In this document: in pieces, positions 9,067 to 18,172 of the stretch
Layout of the letters: the number at the start of each line of letters is the position of its first letter
Position numbering within the stretch: position 1 is the first letter of the stretch
From: CAVSUZ01 sp963834715
GTDB lineage: Bacteria; Pseudomonadota; Alphaproteobacteria; Acetobacterales; Acetobacteraceae
NCBI GenBank assembly: GCA_963834715.1
Contig: CAWIDE010000003.1
Location: forward strand, 124,001-188,000
Length of the DNA: 64,000 nucleotides
Direction: 5' to 3'
The notes under the pieces: generated by a model
What the model saw: only the letters and a program-made list of their open reading frames with translations
Database searches by the model: none
What the model was told of the DNA's origin: nothing
Made by a program: the position numbers and the translations under genes

Positions 9067-10580
9067 GCGGCCTCGGACAGCGTGGCGGCTTGCGTACCGC
9101 CTGTCGCAGCGGTAACGATCGCTTCCGGCGTCGCCTCCTCCCGCGCGAAAATATGCTTGATGCGACCCTCGTACATCACCACCATCCGGTCGGACATCCC
9201 GATCACCTCGGGCAGTTCCGAAGAAACCATAATAACAGCAAGCCCCTGCTCTACCAGCTCCACCATGAACTCGTGCACGGCCGCCTTGGCGCCAACGTCG
9301 ATGCCCTTGGTCGGCTCATCGAGGATAATGACCTTGGGCTGAGTGGCGAGCCACTTGGCGATCACCACCTTTTGCTGATTACCCCCGGACAGTGTGTCGG
9401 CCGGCACTGACCAGCTTGCTGCTTTCACCTGCAGCCGATCGCCGTACTGTCTGGCTAGTCGGAATTCGCTGGCCATATCCACGAAGCCTTTCCGGCTCAG
9501 TCGATCGAGCTGTGGGAGGCCAATGTTTTCCACGATCGGGAGCTGCAAAACGATGCCCTGTTTGCCACGATCCTCGGGAACATAGACGATGCCTGCGCGC
9601 ACGGCGTCACGTGGGCTATTGATTGCCACCTCCCGTCCTTCCAGCCGAAGGCTGCCACGGCTCCGCCGGGTGATACCGAACAACGCCTGCATCACCTCGC
9701 TGCGCCCCGCCCCGACCAGACCATAAAAGCCCAGGATCTCTCCCTTGCGCAGACTGAACGAGATGTTGTCGAACTCCGTCGGATGGGACAGACCGTGCAC
9801 TTCGAGCACGACTTCACCCAGTCGCACCGGGCGCTTCGGGAAGATCTGCTCAACGCTGCGTCCGACCATCATCGACACAAGCTGATCCTGATCGGTGTCC
9901 TTGATCAGTCCATCACCGATGAAGCGGCCATCCCGGAACACGGCATAGCGGTTGCAGATTGCAAAGATCTCGTCGAACTTGTGGGTAATGAACAGCACTG
10001 CCTTCCCCGCTGCGATGAGACCGCGGACGATGCCGTAAAGGTCCTCGATCTCGCGACGCGAAAGCGAGGCCGTGGGCTCATCCATGATAACGATGCGGGC
10101 GTTGATCGAGAGCGCACGGGCGATACCCACCACGTGCCGTTGCGCGATGCTCAGTTCCTTGAGGATCGTCCGCGGGTCGAGCCCGATCTCCAGCGAGGCG
10201 AGCAGTTCACGCGTGCGCGCGTACATACCGGCCCAGTCGATCAATCCGCCGGCCCGGCGAGGCTCATGACCGAGAAAAATGTTCTCGGCCACGCTCAGCT
10301 CCTCGAACAACACCGTCTCCTGATAGATAGCGGTGATGCCAGCAACAAACGCCTCCTCCGGGCTGCGCAGTCCAAGCGACTTGCCGTCGAGGCGTATCTG
10401 CCCGCCGTCGGGCTGATAAACGCCAGTCACGATCTTAACCAGCGTGGACTTTCCGGCACCGTTTTCGCCAATCAGCGCGGTTACTTCGCCGGGAAAAAGT
10501 TCGAGGCGGGCGCCATCGAGCGCTTTAACCCCAGGGAAGGATTTGCTGATGCCGGAAAGCTCAAGGATCGGTGTAGTCAT
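9063..10580 (-). CDS. rhaT: Rhamnose ABC transporter ATP-binding protein (RhaT-type, two cassettes)
   Basis: A 505-residue sugar-importer ATPase with two ABC domains. Cassette one has Walker A GENGAGKST (about residues 39-47), the signature region LSIAQRHVVGIARAL and Walker B IVIMDEPTASLS. Cassette two has a degenerate P-loop (GLVGAGRSE), a classical signature LSGGNQQKVVIAKWL and Walker B VIILDEPTKG. One canonical and one degenerate site is usual for RbsA-type enzymes. It is preceded by the binding-protein gene with a 59-base gap and overlaps the following permease by four bases. Confidence 0.93.
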   Translation of the reverse strand: MTTPILELSGISKSFPGVKALDGARLELFPGEVTALIGENGAGKSTLVKIVTGVYQPDGGQIRLDGKSLGLRSPEEAFVAGITAIYQETVLFEELSVAENIFLGHEPRRAGGLIDWAGMYARTRELLASLEIGLDPRTILKELSIAQRHVVGIARALSINARIVIMDEPTASLSRREIEDLYGIVRGLIAAGKAVLFITHKFDEIFAICNRYAVFRDGRFIGDGLIKDTDQDQLVSMMVGRSVEQIFPKRPVRLGEVVLEVHGLSHPTEFDNISFSLRKGEILGFYGLVGAGRSEVMQALFGITRRSRGSLRLEGREVAINSPRDAVRAGIVYVPEDRGKQGIVLQLPIVENIGLPQLDRLSRKGFVDMASEFRLARQYGDRLQVKAASWSVPADTLSGGNQQKVVIAKWLATQPKVIILDEPTKGIDVGAKAAVHEFMVELVEQGLAVIMVSSELPEVIGMSDRMVVMYEGRIKHIFAREEATPEAIVTAATGGTQAATLSEAA

Positions 10581-10639
10581 AGGGTAGTCCTGACTGGCTG
10601 CAGCCCGGCGCCATCAACGGCGCCGGGCCCTCTTATTGC

Positions 10640-11638
10640 TCAGAAAATCTTAGCCGCCGCTTGCACATTGGCTTTGTCATAAACCTTGGGCGGTCCGAGA
10701 ACCAAAAGGTTATTGTCACCAAACGTGCGCGAACCGAGGCGCCCCAGTGACACCGGTTTACCCGGTGCCGGCTTCACCTTCCCGCTGGCGATATCGAATG
10801 CCAGATACACTGCACCGTACCCCAGATCGACCGGGTTCCAAATCGCAAAGCTCTGCACCGAGCCTTTCATAACGTGGCCCACCAGCTCCGAAGGCAGGCC
10901 CAGTCCGGTCACGAACACCTGGCCGACCTTGTGCTGATCCTCAATAGCCTGCGCGGCTGCAACAATGCCGATGGAGGTAGGAGCCACGATCACCTTCACG
11001 TTCGGGTGCGCCTGGAGCAAGGTGGTCGTCTCGCGATAACTTCTGTCGGCAAGATCCTCGCCATACACGGTCGCGACAAGCTTCAGGCCGGGCTGCGAGG
11101 CCAACGCCGGTTTCATGGCCGCAATCCACGCGTTCTGGTTGGTGGCGGTCGGAGTGCTGGAAAGGATCGCGATATCACCTTTGCCGTCGATCGGTTGTGC
11201 CGCAAGCTTAACCAGCGTTTCGCCGATCAGCTTGACACTCGACGGGTCAAGATGCGCCTCTCGCCCCGCAGGGGCGACGCCGCTATCCCAGGAAACCACA
11301 GTAATGCCGCGGCGCATCGCCTTTTTCAGGCTTGGCACGAGCGCGTCGGTGTCGTTGGCCGAAATGGCGATCGCGTCGACGTGCTGGGCGATCAGCGAGT
11401 TGATCGTATCGATCTGGGCTTCGGCGGTGGTCGTGGTAGGTCCGGTGTAGATCAGATCGATGCCAAGTTGCTTCGCTGCTTCCTCCCCACCACGGTGGGC
11501 GGCATCGAAAAAGCCGATCCCAAGCGCTTTCACCACCATCGCGATCCGCATCGTGCCTGCGGCGGATGACTGACTGCTTCCAACCGCCAGGCAGAGGCCC
11601 ATAGCCATGCCTCCAGCGAGGATATGTCTGCGTTTCAT
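10640..11638 (-). CDS. rhaS: Rhamnose-binding periplasmic protein
   Basis: A 332-residue type I periplasmic binding protein (LacI/ribose-binding fold). An N-terminal signal peptide of about 27 residues starts MKRRHILAGGMAMGL and ends at SSAAG. The mature part shows the family's opening MRIAMVVKALGIGFFDA and the SANDTDALVPSLKKA hinge region. It supplies substrate to the adjacent RhaTPQ importer. Rhamnose specificity is inferred from the mutarotase and rhamnonate dehydratase genes in the same operon. Confidence 0.88.
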   Translation of the reverse strand: MKRRHILAGGMAMGLCLAVGSSQSSAAGTMRIAMVVKALGIGFFDAAHRGGEEAAKQLGIDLIYTGPTTTTAEAQIDTINSLIAQHVDAIAISANDTDALVPSLKKAMRRGITVVSWDSGVAPAGREAHLDPSSVKLIGETLVKLAAQPIDGKGDIAILSSTPTATNQNAWIAAMKPALASQPGLKLVATVYGEDLADRSYRETTTLLQAHPNVKVIVAPTSIGIVAAAQAIEDQHKVGQVFVTGLGLPSELVGHVMKGSVQSFAIWNPVDLGYGAVYLAFDIASGKVKPAPGKPVSLGRLGSRTFGDNNLLVLGPPKVYDKANVQAAAKIF

Positions 11639-11671
11639 TTTGGGATCCTCCCTCTGTTGACGAAAGCTTCT

Positions 11672-12868
11672 TCAGTGCGTGTACGGACGAAAGAGCTTGC
11701 TTGCGGGATTCAATTCCACGCCGAAGCCGGGCTTGTCGAGCGCCGACAGTTTCAGCCGCCCGTTCTCGGGAACCGGCTCGTTCAGCAGCAACGGGTGAAA
11801 CGCCGGCAGCACCTTGTCCGCCTTCGGCGCGCTCATGATCATCTCGGTGAACGGGCTGTTATGTCGGGTGGCAACAAAATGGTAGCTGTCCACACCCGAT
11901 CCATGCGGCACCGTCAGCACCCCGTGTAAGTCGGCAAGCGCCGAGATCTTGATAAGCTCGGAGATTCCACCGCACCAGTTCACGTCAGGCTGGATGATGT
12001 CGCAACAGCCCATTTCCAGCAGCATCCGGAACCCCCACCGGGTCGCCTCATGCTCGCCGGTTGTGACCAACATGCCGCGAGGCACATTCCTTCGCAGCTC
12101 TGCATGTCCCCAGTAGTCGTCCGGTGAGAGGCATTCCTCGATCCACTTCAGGCCGAGCGGATGGGCCTTATGCGCAAGCCGTGTCGCGTAGTTCAGGTCC
12201 AAACTCATCCAGCAATCGAACATCAGCCAGAAATCGTCGCCCACCCTGCTCCGCATATCCTCGAGTTTGGCGACGTTCTTCTTCAGCCCGACCTCGCCTT
12301 CGGCGGGACCGTGCTGCAGAGGCATCTTGCCGCCAATAAAACCAAGTTCTTTGGCGATATCCGGACGGGCACCCGTTGCATAGAACAGCAACTCGTCGCG
12401 AACGGGACCGCCAAGCAGAGCATGAACGGGTTCCCGGCGCCATTTTGCAAGTAGGTCCCACAGCGCCAGGTCGACGGCGGAGATCGCATTCACCACCACG
12501 CCGCGCCGGCCGTAAAATTGGGTCGAGAAATACATCTGGTCCCATGCTTTCTCGATGTCGGTGATCGGCCGCCCCTCAACGAAGCGCGCCAGATGCCGTT
12601 CCACGATAAACGCCCCGATCTCGCCGGCCGTAGTGATGGCAAAACCAACGGTTCCGTCGCTGGCCTCGATCTCCACGACCAGTGTGCCAAGAACGTTGAT
12701 GCCGAAGCTCCGGCGGCTCTGCCGGTATTCCGGATACCGCGCCATGGGCGTCGCGATATGATCGTCTATCCAGTGGCCCTCGCCCACGTCGTGGTAGTCG
12801 CCACCGCCACCTTCTGCACCACCACGCACCACGGATGCGCGGACCTGTCTGACCACTGGTGGGCTCAT
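11672..12868 (-). CDS. rhmD: L-rhamnonate dehydratase
   Basis: Cytoplasmic enolase-superfamily enzyme, about 398 residues from the chosen ATG at 12868 (a TTG at 12892 would add eight residues). It converts L-rhamnonate to 2-keto-3-deoxy-L-rhamnonate. I see the family motif REPVHALLGGPVRD, Mg-ligand regions DCWMSLD, IEECLSPDDY and TTGEHEATRWGF, and the catalytic His segment VPHGSGVDSYHF. It is the first gene of the operon, 33 bases before the binding protein gene, and lies divergent to the GntR regulator. A GGGG stretch six bases before the ATG favours that start. Confidence 0.92.
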   Translation of the reverse strand: MSPPVVRQVRASVVRGGAEGGGGDYHDVGEGHWIDDHIATPMARYPEYRQSRRSFGINVLGTLVVEIEASDGTVGFAITTAGEIGAFIVERHLARFVEGRPITDIEKAWDQMYFSTQFYGRRGVVVNAISAVDLALWDLLAKWRREPVHALLGGPVRDELLFYATGARPDIAKELGFIGGKMPLQHGPAEGEVGLKKNVAKLEDMRSRVGDDFWLMFDCWMSLDLNYATRLAHKAHPLGLKWIEECLSPDDYWGHAELRRNVPRGMLVTTGEHEATRWGFRMLLEMGCCDIIQPDVNWCGGISELIKISALADLHGVLTVPHGSGVDSYHFVATRHNSPFTEMIMSAPKADKVLPAFHPLLLNEPVPENGRLKLSALDKPGFGVELNPASKLFRPYTH

Positions 12869-12924
12869 TTTTATCCCCGTTTCCCCTCCCAACGACTGGC
12901 AGAACTAAGCATCCGTCAGTCGTG

Positions 12925-12950
12925 GTCAACTTAGCAGCTAGGTTGACAAC
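12925..12950. promoter_or_regulatory. Candidate GntR-family operator between rhmD and the regulator
   Basis: GTCAAC, 11 bases, GTTGAC, immediately continued to give the odd palindrome GTTGACAAC. It lies in the 128-base divergent intergenic region, 57 bases from the rhmD ATG and 47 from the regulator ATG. Position and symmetry fit a site for the adjacent FadR-type regulator; binding is inferred. Confidence 0.5.
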
Positions 12951-12996
12951 CAGTCAAGGCGGCATTAGTCAATGTCTCAGGAGAACAACGTTGTTC

Positions 12997-13767
12997 ATGA
13001 GTGACGACCCCACCAGCTTCGCCCTCAATGTGACGCCGCTGCTGCGTGGCAAGTCGGCGGCTGAGCGGCTGGTCAAGCAGGTTCTCGATTTGATTCGGTC
13101 GGGCAATCTGAAGGCTGGAGACCGCTTGCCGAGCGAAAGCCAGTTGGCGCAAGCTTTCCAGGTCAGCCGGCCGATTGTGCGCGAGGCGCTGCGGGGCCTG
13201 GCCATTCTCGGCATCGTGGAAACGCGCCAGGGTGGACGTTGTTTCGTAACCGATCTTACTGTTGCGCGGCTGATGGCGCCGCTGCAGTTTGTCATTACAC
13301 TTGACGAGACCCACCTGGACTCCCTGCACCAGGCCCGGACCATGATCGAAAGCGGCCTGGTGCGCGAAGCAGCCAGGAACATCACCGATCAGGCGACCGC
13401 CAGATTGGACGAGATGGTCGCAGCAGGATTCGCCCTTAGTGGCGATCCGCTTGGCTTTCGTATGCTGGATCAGGAATTTCATCAGACGATCTATCAGTTG
13501 GGCAGCAACCCATTCCTGATGGTCGTGGCGCAAAGCCTGTATGAACTAGGGATGGAGTATCGCCGTATTGCGACCGAGACCCCCGGGGTAATCGAGCGCA
13601 GCGCTGCCGAACATCATGCTATCGTCGCCGCGCTGAAGGCCGGTGATGAAATCGGGGGCGGTGACCGCTATGAATACGCATCTTGCCAGCATCCATCAGA
13701 CCACAATCGAAGCCATGCAACGGAGCTCCGGGACGCGCCGCCGGCGCCCACGGTCGAAGTGAGCTGA
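12997..13767 (+). CDS. GntR/FadR-family transcriptional regulator of the rhamnose operon (C-terminus frameshifted)
   Basis: Winged-helix DNA-binding domain (about residues 15-80: GDRLPSESQLAQAF, VSRPIVREALRGL) followed by an FCD-type effector domain (LDQEFHQTIYQLG). The ATG at 12997 follows a CAGGAG ribosome site. After EHHAIVAALKAGDEIG the frame becomes implausible. Removing one G from the five-G run at 13654-13658 restores the expected FCD ending AVTAMNTHLASIHQTTIEAM and a stop at 13760-13762. So either the last 35 or so residues are altered in this strain or the run holds a sequencing insertion. It is divergent from the rhamnose genes and is the obvious candidate regulator, probably a repressor released by a pathway sugar acid. 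Confidence 0.85.
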   Translation: MSDDPTSFALNVTPLLRGKSAAERLVKQVLDLIRSGNLKAGDRLPSESQLAQAFQVSRPIVREALRGLAILGIVETRQGGRCFVTDLTVARLMAPLQFVITLDETHLDSLHQARTMIESGLVREAARNITDQATARLDEMVAAGFALSGDPLGFRMLDQEFHQTIYQLGSNPFLMVVAQSLYELGMEYRRIATETPGVIERSAAEHHAIVAALKAGDEIGGGDRYEYASCQHPSDHNRSHATELRDAPPAPTVEVS

Positions 13768-13846
13768 CCCGTGCGGAGGAGACAGATACACGATGCCACC
13801 TTTCCCGCTGCGGCGCTCTCGTCGCCTGCTTCCATCATGATCTTGG

Positions 13847-13852
13847 TATAAT
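13847..13852 (+). promoter_or_regulatory. Possible -10 element (TATAAT) upstream of the adenylate cyclase gene
   Basis: A perfect TATAAT stands 34 bases before the GTG start of the CHASE2 cyclase in otherwise GC-rich DNA. No good -35 hexamer is visible at the normal distance, so this is only a weak proposal. Confidence 0.3.
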
Positions 13853-13885
13853 GCGGCCACACAGTCTAAACTAACCCTTAAACGT

Positions 13886-15842
13886 GTGACGATCAAGCGT
13901 CGGATACCTTTGCGACCGTTTTCCCAGGGTTGGTTGGCCCACCGCCGGCCGCTGTTGCCGGCGTGGGTGATCGGCGCAATTGCCCTGCTGGTGTTGCTGG
14001 CCCTGTGGACCGGCGTGCCCAACCTGCGAGGATTCTTGCGCGAGCGCGCGCTCGACCACCTGTTGCCGCTTCTGGTTCCAACCACGGGCGCCGCGCCCAG
14101 GGTGAGCATCGTCGATATCGACCGCGTGACCTTGGATCGGTTTGGTCCGTGGCCGTGGCCGCGGAGTCGGTTGGCCGAGCTTGTGAGGGCAGTGGCGGCA
14201 GCACATCCGGCGGCATTGGGGCTCGACATCCTGCTCGTCGGTCCGGATCGCTTCGCGGATTCAACCCCCGGTCACCGCACGCTGCAGGGCGACGCCGCGC
14301 TGCGCGACGCGTTGCAAGCTGTGCCGACGGTGCTCGGCTTTGCGCTCGCGACGCCTGGGCTAGAAACGATACTGCCCGCGACCCCCGTGCTGATCGGTGG
14401 CACGCCGTCGCTGCCGGGTTTGTGGCGGGCGCCCGGTGTGGTCGGCCCAGAGCCGATGCTTGCTGCGACAGCTCAGGGTTTCGGCGCGCTCGTTGCCGCC
14501 GCCGACCCAGATGGCCCGGTACGTCGGGTGCCGCTGCTGGTCCTGACCGGATCGATCCTGCGGCCTGGGTTGGCCCTGGAGTTGGTGAGACTTGCCGCCG
14601 GTGCGAGCGCGGTCGTGCTGGACGCGGCGGGCAAGGTACGTACCGGCGCGGCCGTGGCGCCGGCCGGGGAAGACGCCGCATTGCGCCTCACTCAGTCTGG
14701 CCCTCCAAGCTGGGCAAACCGTACGATCTCGGCCGGGGCGCTCCTCGAAGACCGGACCGCGGCAGCCCCGCTGGCGGGGCACATCGGTACTGATCGGCGT
14801 GAGCGCGCCCGAGGCCGGCGGATTGCGCGTGACCCCGGCCTCGGCGGCAACGCCTTCCGTGCAGATCCAGGCCGCCGCGGTCGAGGCACTGTTGCAGGGT
14901 CGTGTAGCGGCACGTCCTTCGTGGCTGGGGCCGGGCGAGCTTGTTGCGGCATCGGTGCTTGGCGCTTTGGCGCTGCTGCTGGCAGCGCGGTTAAGACCTG
15001 CGACCGGCGCCGTGATTACTTTGATCCTGGCTGTCATCTGGGCCGGCGTGGCTCTGACGGCAGGGCGCGCGGCGGGTCTTCTGGCCGATCCGGCGGGACC
15101 TGCGGCGGTCATGCTGCTGACCTTTGCAACCGCGGCGTACGCGCGATTTTCACAAGAGGAGTGGCGCGCCCGCTTGCTGCGCGCCAGTTTTGAGCAGCAC
15201 CTGGCGCCGGGGGTTGTTCGCCAAATCGCGGCCGAACCAGAAAGGCTACGACTGCAAGGCGAGCTGCGCGACATCACCTCGATGTTCACCGACATCGAGG
15301 GCTTTACGGCAATGAGCGAGCGGGCAGATGCCGGCGACCTCATTGCGCTTCTCGATATGTATTTCGATATCGTCACCCGCGTCATTACCGAACACGGCGG
15401 CATGGTCGACAAGATCATCGGCGACGCCGTGCACGCGATCTTCAATGCGCCGTTCGAGCTGCCTGAGCATCCGAGACGCGGTATCGACTGCGCACTGGCG
15501 CTGCTCGCGGCGAGCGAAACAGTGCGGCGTTCGCCCCTCGGGCAGCGCCTGGGGCTGGGCCGGACGCGCGTCGGGATCGAGACCGGCCCAGCCATCGTGG
15601 GCGACGTGGGTGGGGCACGGAAGCTCGACTACACGGCTCATGGCACCGTGGTGAACACCGCGGCACGCCTGGAAGCAGCGAACAAGGCGCTGGGCTCCAG
15701 CATCTGCATCGGTCCGGGTACCGCCGCACGCGTCGATGCGGGAACACTGCGGCCCATCGGCCAAATCATAGTGCGCGGCCGCAGCCAGCCCGTTGAGGTT
15801 TTCACCCCGGCAGTGCTGCCGCCAGAGACGGATACGGCCTGA
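13886..15842 (+). pseudogene. CHASE2-domain adenylate cyclase, interrupted by one apparent 1-base frameshift
   Basis: Two frames join to about 651 residues. There is an N-terminal TM, an extracytoplasmic CHASE2 sensor (about residues 50-330), three TM helices, then a class III cyclase domain. Catalytic elements are complete: metal-binding Asp in FTDIEGFT and in KIIGDAV, the Lys and Asp (DKIIGD, KLDYTAHG) that specify ATP over GTP, and Asn/Arg in VNTAARLE. The break is at about 14778-14784: frame one reads AAPLAGH and then nonsense, while the frame one base later continues SVLIGVSAPEAGG, the normal end of CHASE2. Start GTG at 13886. The convergent neighbour encodes a FecR-domain protein, a frequent partner of CHASE2 cyclases. 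Product if intact: membrane cAMP synthase responding to a periplasmic signal. Confidence 0.8.
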
Positions 15843-15844
15843 CG

Positions 15845-16444
15845 CTACTCGACCGAGGCGAAAGCCGCCGCAATGCGGGTGCGGCCCCAGGGGTGTGCTG
15901 GCGTCGGCTCGCCGCCGGGTGCTGTAATGTCGGTCCCGAGGCCCGGGCCGACCTCAACCTCGGTGCTCGCCCCCACAACCGTCACCAGGCCGCGCTCAAC
16001 AAACACGCCGAATACGCCGTTGCTTGGTCCGGCGAAGAAGCGCGTACCACGCACTGCCATCAAGCCGAACGGCGAGCGAACCGCGAGATCGGCTTGTGGC
16101 GCCGTCTCGTCCCGATCGAACACCATCGCCCCCTGTCCGAGCTCCAGAATACCGCCGGCATTGACCAAGTAGCGGTCGATCTTCAGCGTTGTGTCGGCAC
16201 CGAGACGAATGAGGGTAGCGGTGCCGAGCCGTATGGCCAGCGCAGAACGCGTGCCGGTGGCGACCTGCTCACCCACGAACAGGTCTGCGGCGACTGCCAG
16301 CGGTCGCCGCACCGCCTCCCTCAGCGCGAACGCCGAGCCTCGAATTGCCTCCACCTTACCGGCGGTTGGCGGTGCTGCCCACGCAATCCCGGCAAGTGGA
16401 AATGCTGCGAACCCGGCCAGGACGCCGCGGCGAGTCGGTTTCAT
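15845..16444 (-). CDS. Tat-exported FecR-domain protein
   Basis: A 199-residue exported protein. The ATG at 16444 gives a twin-arginine signal (TRRGVLAG, then a hydrophobic stretch and AWAAPP). The mature part is a FecR domain: GEQVATGTRSALAIRLG, a repeated beta-rich pattern, and DLAVRSPFGLMAVRGTRFF. This family senses or scaffolds at the cell envelope. The longer upstream frame (to 16552) is not needed. It converges on the cyclase gene with a 2-base gap. FecR and CHASE2 cyclase genes are often neighbours, suggesting a shared envelope-signalling role; the link here is inference. Confidence 0.8.
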   Translation of the reverse strand: MKPTRRGVLAGFAAFPLAGIAWAAPPTAGKVEAIRGSAFALREAVRRPLAVAADLFVGEQVATGTRSALAIRLGTATLIRLGADTTLKIDRYLVNAGGILELGQGAMVFDRDETAPQADLAVRSPFGLMAVRGTRFFAGPSNGVFGVFVERGLVTVVGASTEVEVGPGLGTDITAPGGEPTPAHPWGRTRIAAAFASVE

Positions 16445-16717
16445 AGTCACGCTATAGCACAATACGGCGGCGCAGGCGTTCCCGCGCACAGTCGCGGTAG
16501 TATTTCGGTTTGAAACTCCGCAGCCCACTCCGTCGACGCAATCGGTGAGCACTCAGCTCTCTTCGCCAAGTGCCAGTATGGCTTGCGCCCGTCGCATCAC
16601 CGCCGCTGCGTTCGGTATCAGGGTCTCGCGGACTTAGCGCCAGCCTCCTGTGTTGCATCGCACTCGGAATCAAGCCTACTCGCAATGCCCAGGGTTACCC
16701 GGTAAAACACGTAGTAA

Positions 16718-18034
16718 TCACCCATCGACCCCGAACCCGGGACTGGGCAGCCCCCTGGGGGCGATGTTGGGCCTGTTCTTGCCGTGGGAGGTTAGCGGGG
16801 CACACTGTGCCCCTCCGGAAGTGGCAAGCCGTACGGTAACTTCGTTAGCGTCTTCGAGGATGTGAGGCGGCGCCAAGCGCGTGAAGCCGTTTGGTTGATT
16901 GTGCAACTTGCATAACTCGCGAACGCCGAGCCGGCTCCGACCGACGCGGGGCAAGTACTGATCGCCCGGCGTCCCATGGGCGGCGAGGTACCGCACGACC
17001 GGGCTCGCCACCGCGTAGGCGGATGCGAGGCTCTCCGCAAAGCCGGACAGCCCTCCCGTTTCATCGGCCTTGAGCTGATCGGCCGCCGTCATGCCGGGCG
17101 GCGGAACGGTGTAGTCGCTCGCAGTGCGCAGGATCAGGACGCGCGCGGGGTCCGCCCGGTGCGCCTGGCCTAGGAAGGTAATCGCCTGCATGATGCCGGC
17201 GTCCTCCTCGAGCGAGGTCGCAAACGTGCCGCGTCCGTTGGTCCAGGACCAGACCCAGTTCTCCGCCCAGGTATTCAGGAGATCGCCGACCCAGAACGTG
17301 CTGGTGGCGAGGTCGTCTCCTTCGAGCACGAACGGCGGCTGCTTGGCCGCGGGCTGAGTGTAAGGCGCCCGCACCCGCTGGAGCGTGGTGTCATCCGGCA
17401 ACGCGATGTCCTTCGTGAAACTGTAGGCCCAATCGACGAGGCGCGCGTTCAGGATATAGACGTTCTGCCCGTTGGTTGAACTCGCCGGCGGCACGGGAAG
17501 CTGGTAAGGCAGGTAGCGCCCGAGCGGCGTGTAGCCGGTGGGCCAGCCCGGCGGGATCTCGCGCGCGTCGATCTCATGGGCGAGGTCGCCATCGACTACG
17601 TAATGCGCCCAGGCGGCCGACCCGACCGAGGCGGTCTTGGGGTCGATCCCGGCGATCGCCGCGATGACCCAGTAAGCGTGGCGCAGGTCGAATCGCGTAT
17701 CGTGGCCAAGGGCCGTGATCGAGGCGCTGGCACGGGCGGTTCCCTCGCCCGTAACGATGGCGAGCACCTGGTCGTCTGAGTTGTACCGAAGCTCGTGATA
17801 GCCCTGCGGGAACGGGATGTGCATGGACAGGGGATACTGGTCGGTCCAGGCGCGAAGCTCGCCGCCCTGATCCTGCCCGTTCTGCTCTATTTCGAACGTC
17901 GTGACCACCACGACCCGCACCGGGATCGTACCGGCATCCTCCGCTACGGCTGAGGTTGCGGCCAAGGGTGAGCTGAGAAGGGTGCACGTTGCCAGGAAAA
18001 GCGGGATAGTACGGGCAGGAAGCATGGCCGGCAT
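16718..18034 (-). CDS. Purine nucleoside permease (NUP) family periplasmic protein, C-terminal tail suspicious
   Basis: The first 360 or so residues match the NUP family. There is a signal peptide to AVAEDAG, then VRVVVVTTFEIEQNG, HELRYNSDDQVLAIVTG, NARLVDWAYSFTK and LRTASDYTVPPPGM. Members bind or process nucleosides and are similar to nucleoside phosphorylases; the exact reaction is not well established. After SPVVRYLAAH the sequence stops resembling the family, which normally ends within about 15 residues, and a 75-residue unrelated tail follows. In the other frame this point reads HWDAG, like the normal ending, so a 1-base frameshift near 16975-16985 is likely. Confidence 0.75.
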   Translation of the reverse strand: MPAMLPARTIPLFLATCTLLSSPLAATSAVAEDAGTIPVRVVVVTTFEIEQNGQDQGGELRAWTDQYPLSMHIPFPQGYHELRYNSDDQVLAIVTGEGTARASASITALGHDTRFDLRHAYWVIAAIAGIDPKTASVGSAAWAHYVVDGDLAHEIDAREIPPGWPTGYTPLGRYLPYQLPVPPASSTNGQNVYILNARLVDWAYSFTKDIALPDDTTLQRVRAPYTQPAAKQPPFVLEGDDLATSTFWVGDLLNTWAENWVWSWTNGRGTFATSLEEDAGIMQAITFLGQAHRADPARVLILRTASDYTVPPPGMTAADQLKADETGGLSGFAESLASAYAVASPVVRYLAAHGTPGDQYLPRVGRSRLGVRELCKLHNQPNGFTRLAPPHILEDANEVTVRLATSGGAQCAPLTSHGKNRPNIAPRGLPSPGFGVDG

Positions 18035-18172
18035 CCTCGATAAGCTCGGAACAACGCAGCGCGATGATTCTGGCGCGTGTCAAGCGCCAGATCGAGGAGG
18101 AGCCGCCCAATCAGCCTGCTCCCCCCAGAAATCCTGTATTCAAACGCGCCGGCCCTCCCAAGGACCAAGACG

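Noticed and set aside
14360..15595. 411-residue minus-strand open frame
   Set aside because: Antisense to the CHASE2 cyclase, a common artefact in GC-rich DNA.
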